Shown here piece after piece: positions 62,428 through 64,000 of a DNA stretch of 64,000 nucleotides. Below the pieces are notes generated by a model that did not search any database, was not told the DNA's origin, and saw only the letters and a list, made by a program, of their open reading frames with translations. Each line of letters starts with the position of its first letter. Position 1 is the first letter of the stretch. The stretch is from Mariniphaga sp964559175 (GTDB taxonomy: Bacteria > Bacteroidota > Bacteroidia > Bacteroidales > Prolixibacteraceae). The DNA is taken from assembly GCA_964559175.1 (NCBI GenBank), contig CAZLGT010000002.1:92037-156036 (forward strand), written 5' to 3'. The translations under genes and the position numbers were made by a program.

Positions 62428-62500
62428 GCCTCTTTAGCTCAGTTGGCAGAGCAGCTCATTCGTAATGAGCAGGTCGCGGGTTCGAGTCCCGTGAGAGGCT
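62428..62500 (+). tRNA. tRNA-Thr (anticodon CGT)
   Basis: 73 nt folding as a complete cloverleaf: acceptor GCCTCTT with GAGAGGC (one T-G pair), D-arm with AGCTCAGTTGGCAGAGC, anticodon stem GCTCA/TGAGC with CGT at 62461-62463, and a T-arm with loop TTCGAGT. CCA is not encoded. The last 15 bases are part of the tandem repeat that follows. Confidence 0.95.
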
Positions 62501-62725
62501 CAACCCTCGAACGGGACGAGAAGTTTATCCCGATTTTTATCGGGAAGTCCCGTGAGAGGCTCAACCCTCGAACGGGACGAGAAGTTTATCCCGATTTTTA
62601 NNNNNNNNNNNNNNNNNNNNNNNNNNNNNNNNNNNNNNNNNNNNNNNNNNNNNNNNNNNNNNNNNNNNNNNNNNNNNNNNNNNNNNNNNNNNNNNNNNNN
62701 TCGGGAAGTCCCGTGAGAGGCTCAA
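62486..62725 (+). repeat. 61-bp tandem repeat that includes the tRNA 3' end, interrupted by an assembly gap
   Basis: Unit one starts at 62486 inside the tRNA, unit two at 62547, and a final 18-base partial copy at 62708, after the gap. Each full unit has the last 15 tRNA bases (GTCCCGTGAGAGGCT), then CGGGAC, an inverted match to GTCCCG, and a hairpin TCCCGAT-TTTT-ATCGGGA. The sequences flanking the Ns join to exactly one more 61-bp unit, so the gap is a collapsed array of unknown copy number. Confidence 0.85.
62601..62700. other. assembly gap (100 N)
   Basis: Exactly 100 N, the usual placeholder for a gap of unknown length, inside the 61-bp repeat. Any frame translated across it is an artefact. 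Confidence 0.98.
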
Positions 62726-62919
62726 ATTTCACAAAATTTATGTCATTTTCCCTTTTGTAACCATACCTGTTTTCAAATCTGTCAAAGTAGTATTAAAAAG
62801 AAAGGCATATCTAAACTTTCTTTTTTAAATTTATCATTTTTTAGCGTTCAGATAAATATTGCGCATCAATTACAGAATCAAACGGGTAAAAACCAGAACA
62901 AAAAGTATTGAATCAAAAA
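62726..62919. other. leader region of the type I restriction locus
   Basis: About 194 bp of AT-rich sequence between the tRNA-derived repeat and the hsdM start. I see no TAnnTTTG box, integrase fragment or other gene here. Confidence 0.5.
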
Positions 62920-64000
62920 ATGGCCAGGAAAAAAACCAACGGAAAGCAGAAGAGCATGGAAGAATCCCTTTGGGATTCGGCGAATAAGTTGAGGGGAACG
63001 GTTGAGTCGTCAGAATACAAGCATGTGGTTCTGGGATTGATTTTCCTGAAGTTTACAAGCGACAAATTTGAAGAACGACGGCAGGAACTCATCCGCGAGG
63101 GAAAAGAGAAATTCATTGAAATGAAGGAATTCTATAACATGAAGAACGTTTTCTTTCTTCCCGAAATTTCCCGGTGGAGCTACATCATACAAAATGCCAA
63201 GCAGGATGATATAGCGTTGAAAATTGATACCGCCCTGCATACCGTTGAAAAGAACAATCCGACACTGAAAGGAGCATTACCCGATAATTACTTCTCTCGC
63301 CTTAATATGGATGTGAGCAAACTCTCCGCTTTGCTCGACACCATTAACAACATCGACACGCTGAAAGATAAACAGCAGGATGTTGTGGGGCGGGTTTATG
63401 AATATTTCCTGGGAAAATTTGCTTTGGCCGAAGGAAAAGGGAAAGGCGAATTTTATACGCCCAAAAGCATTGTAAACCTGATTGCCGAAATGATTGAGCC
63501 TTACAAGGGAATTATTTACGACCCGGCCTGCGGAACCGGCGGTATGTTTGTGCAGTCGGTTAAGTTTATTGAGGCACACCAGGGCGACAAACGCGAGGTT
63601 TCCATTTACGGACAGGAGTTGATGTCCACCACTTATAAGCTGGCGAAGATGAACCTGGCCATTCGCGGTATTTCTGCAAACCTGGGGGCAGTACCGGCTG
63701 ATACGTTTGCCCGCGACCAGCACCCCGATTTAAAAGCCGATTTTATCATGGCCAATCCCCCGTTTAACCTCAAGGACTGGCGTGCTATAAACGAATTAAT
63801 TGACGATCCCCGCTGGAGAGGTTACGATGTGCCTCCGGCAAGTAATGCCAACTATGGCTGGATTCTGAATATGGTTTCCAAGTTGTCTGATAACGGTATT
63901 GCCGGATTTGTTTTAGCAAATGGAGCACTATCCGGCGGAGGCAGTGAATACCAGATTCGTAAAAAGCTTATCGAGAACAGGTTGGTCGAGGCGATTATGG
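62920..64000 (+). CDS. hsdM: type I restriction-modification DNA methylase subunit, 3'-truncated
   Basis: The frame from ATG 62920 (MARKKTNGKQK) runs off the window; 360 codons are visible of the usual ~500 or more. The N-terminal helical domain (SLWDSANKLRGTVESSEYKHVVLGLIFLKFTSDKFE) and the methylase core are typical of HsdM: GEFYTPKSIVNLIAEMI, the SAM-binding DPACGTGGMF, and the catalytic NPPF of N6-adenine methylases. hsdS and hsdR should follow outside the window. Location next to a tRNA gene with a duplicated 3' end suggests a genomic island. Confidence 0.95.
   Translation, partial: MARKKTNGKQKSMEESLWDSANKLRGTVESSEYKHVVLGLIFLKFTSDKFEERRQELIREGKEKFIEMKEFYNMKNVFFLPEISRWSYIIQNAKQDDIALKIDTALHTVEKNNPTLKGALPDNYFSRLNMDVSKLSALLDTINNIDTLKDKQQDVVGRVYEYFLGKFALAEGKGKGEFYTPKSIVNLIAEMIEPYKGIIYDPACGTGGMFVQSVKFIEAHQGDKREVSIYGQELMSTTYKLAKMNLAIRGISANLGAVPADTFARDQHPDLKADFIMANPPFNLKDWRAINELIDDPRWRGYDVPPASNANYGWILNMVSKLSDNGIAGFVLANGALSGGGSEYQIRKKLIENRLVEAIM

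Noticed and set aside
62486..62725. CRISPR array
   Set aside because: The units are contiguous 61-bp tandem copies without variable spacers and include tRNA sequence; no cas genes in the window.
62443..62760. A 105-codon plus-strand frame through the tRNA, repeat and N gap
   Set aside because: It overlaps the tRNA and is held open only by the 100 Ns and the repeat; not a gene.

Overview
The window reads as a stretch of a Bacteroidota chromosome, most likely of the Marinilabiliales/Prolixibacteraceae type. The evidence is: repeated TAnnTTTG promoter boxes (the -7 element of Bacteroidota sigma factors); an ArgF' carbamoyltransferase with the succinylornithine-specific proline; glycine-lipid acyltransferases; a DUF4494 protein; SatD/DUF3307 and BlaI/M56 pairs; and an octaheme cytochrome locus. 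The genus is inference. A run of exactly 100 N (62601-62700) marks a scaffold gap, so this is a draft assembly.

Layout. 1-6.7 kb is an amino-acid biosynthesis block (proA, argF', hisA, hisF, hisIE). It is interrupted by accessory modules carrying their own promoter boxes: an MntA/HepT-type toxin-antitoxin pair, a small antitoxin-like gene, and a SatD/DUF3307 pair preceded by three copies of a 29-bp operator-like repeat. 6.8-14.2 kb holds an unknown helical protein, a 1159-residue protein that I take to be a pyrophosphate-type PEP carboxykinase, a DUF4494 gene, and a porin-glnB-amt ammonium operon. 14.5-19.5 kb is an operon of three GT-C membrane glycosyltransferases. 19.6-27.2 kb has argH and glutamate synthase gltB-gltD. 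27.2-32 kb has a TonB-dependent receptor facing a BlaI repressor and an M56 (BlaR1-like) protease whose periplasmic part resembles ExbD. 32.5-35.8 kb is a large secreted Asp-box (VPS10/sortilin-like) protein. 36.1-40.1 kb is a sulfur-redox operon: octaheme cytochrome c, cytochrome b, and two YeeE/YedE half-transporters, one fused to a rhodanese domain without its catalytic Cys. 40.2-43.3 kb has a sigma54-type response regulator and the glycine-lipid acyltransferases.

43.6-60.6 kb is a tightly packed division and cell-wall (dcw) cluster: mraZ, rsmH, ftsL-like, ftsI (with PASTA), murE, mraY, murD, ftsW, murG, murC, ftsQ, ftsA, then two consecutive ftsZ genes and a YqeY-like gene. MraZ-box repeats precede mraZ. 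The window closes with a conserved acidic protein, a stand-alone methionine-synthase activation-domain protein, a cyclophilin, tRNA-Thr(CGT) whose 3' end is carried in a 61-bp tandem repeat spanning the assembly gap, and the 5' part of a type I restriction methylase gene (hsdM).

The features most worth a second look are the tandem ftsZ pair, the M56-ExbD fusion, the two regular operator arrays (29-bp and 21-bp periods), the tRNA-derived repeat beside hsdM, and the octaheme/sulfur-transport operon. I found no CRISPR array, no transposase and no rRNA. Family assignments come from motif recognition only; no database search was run.
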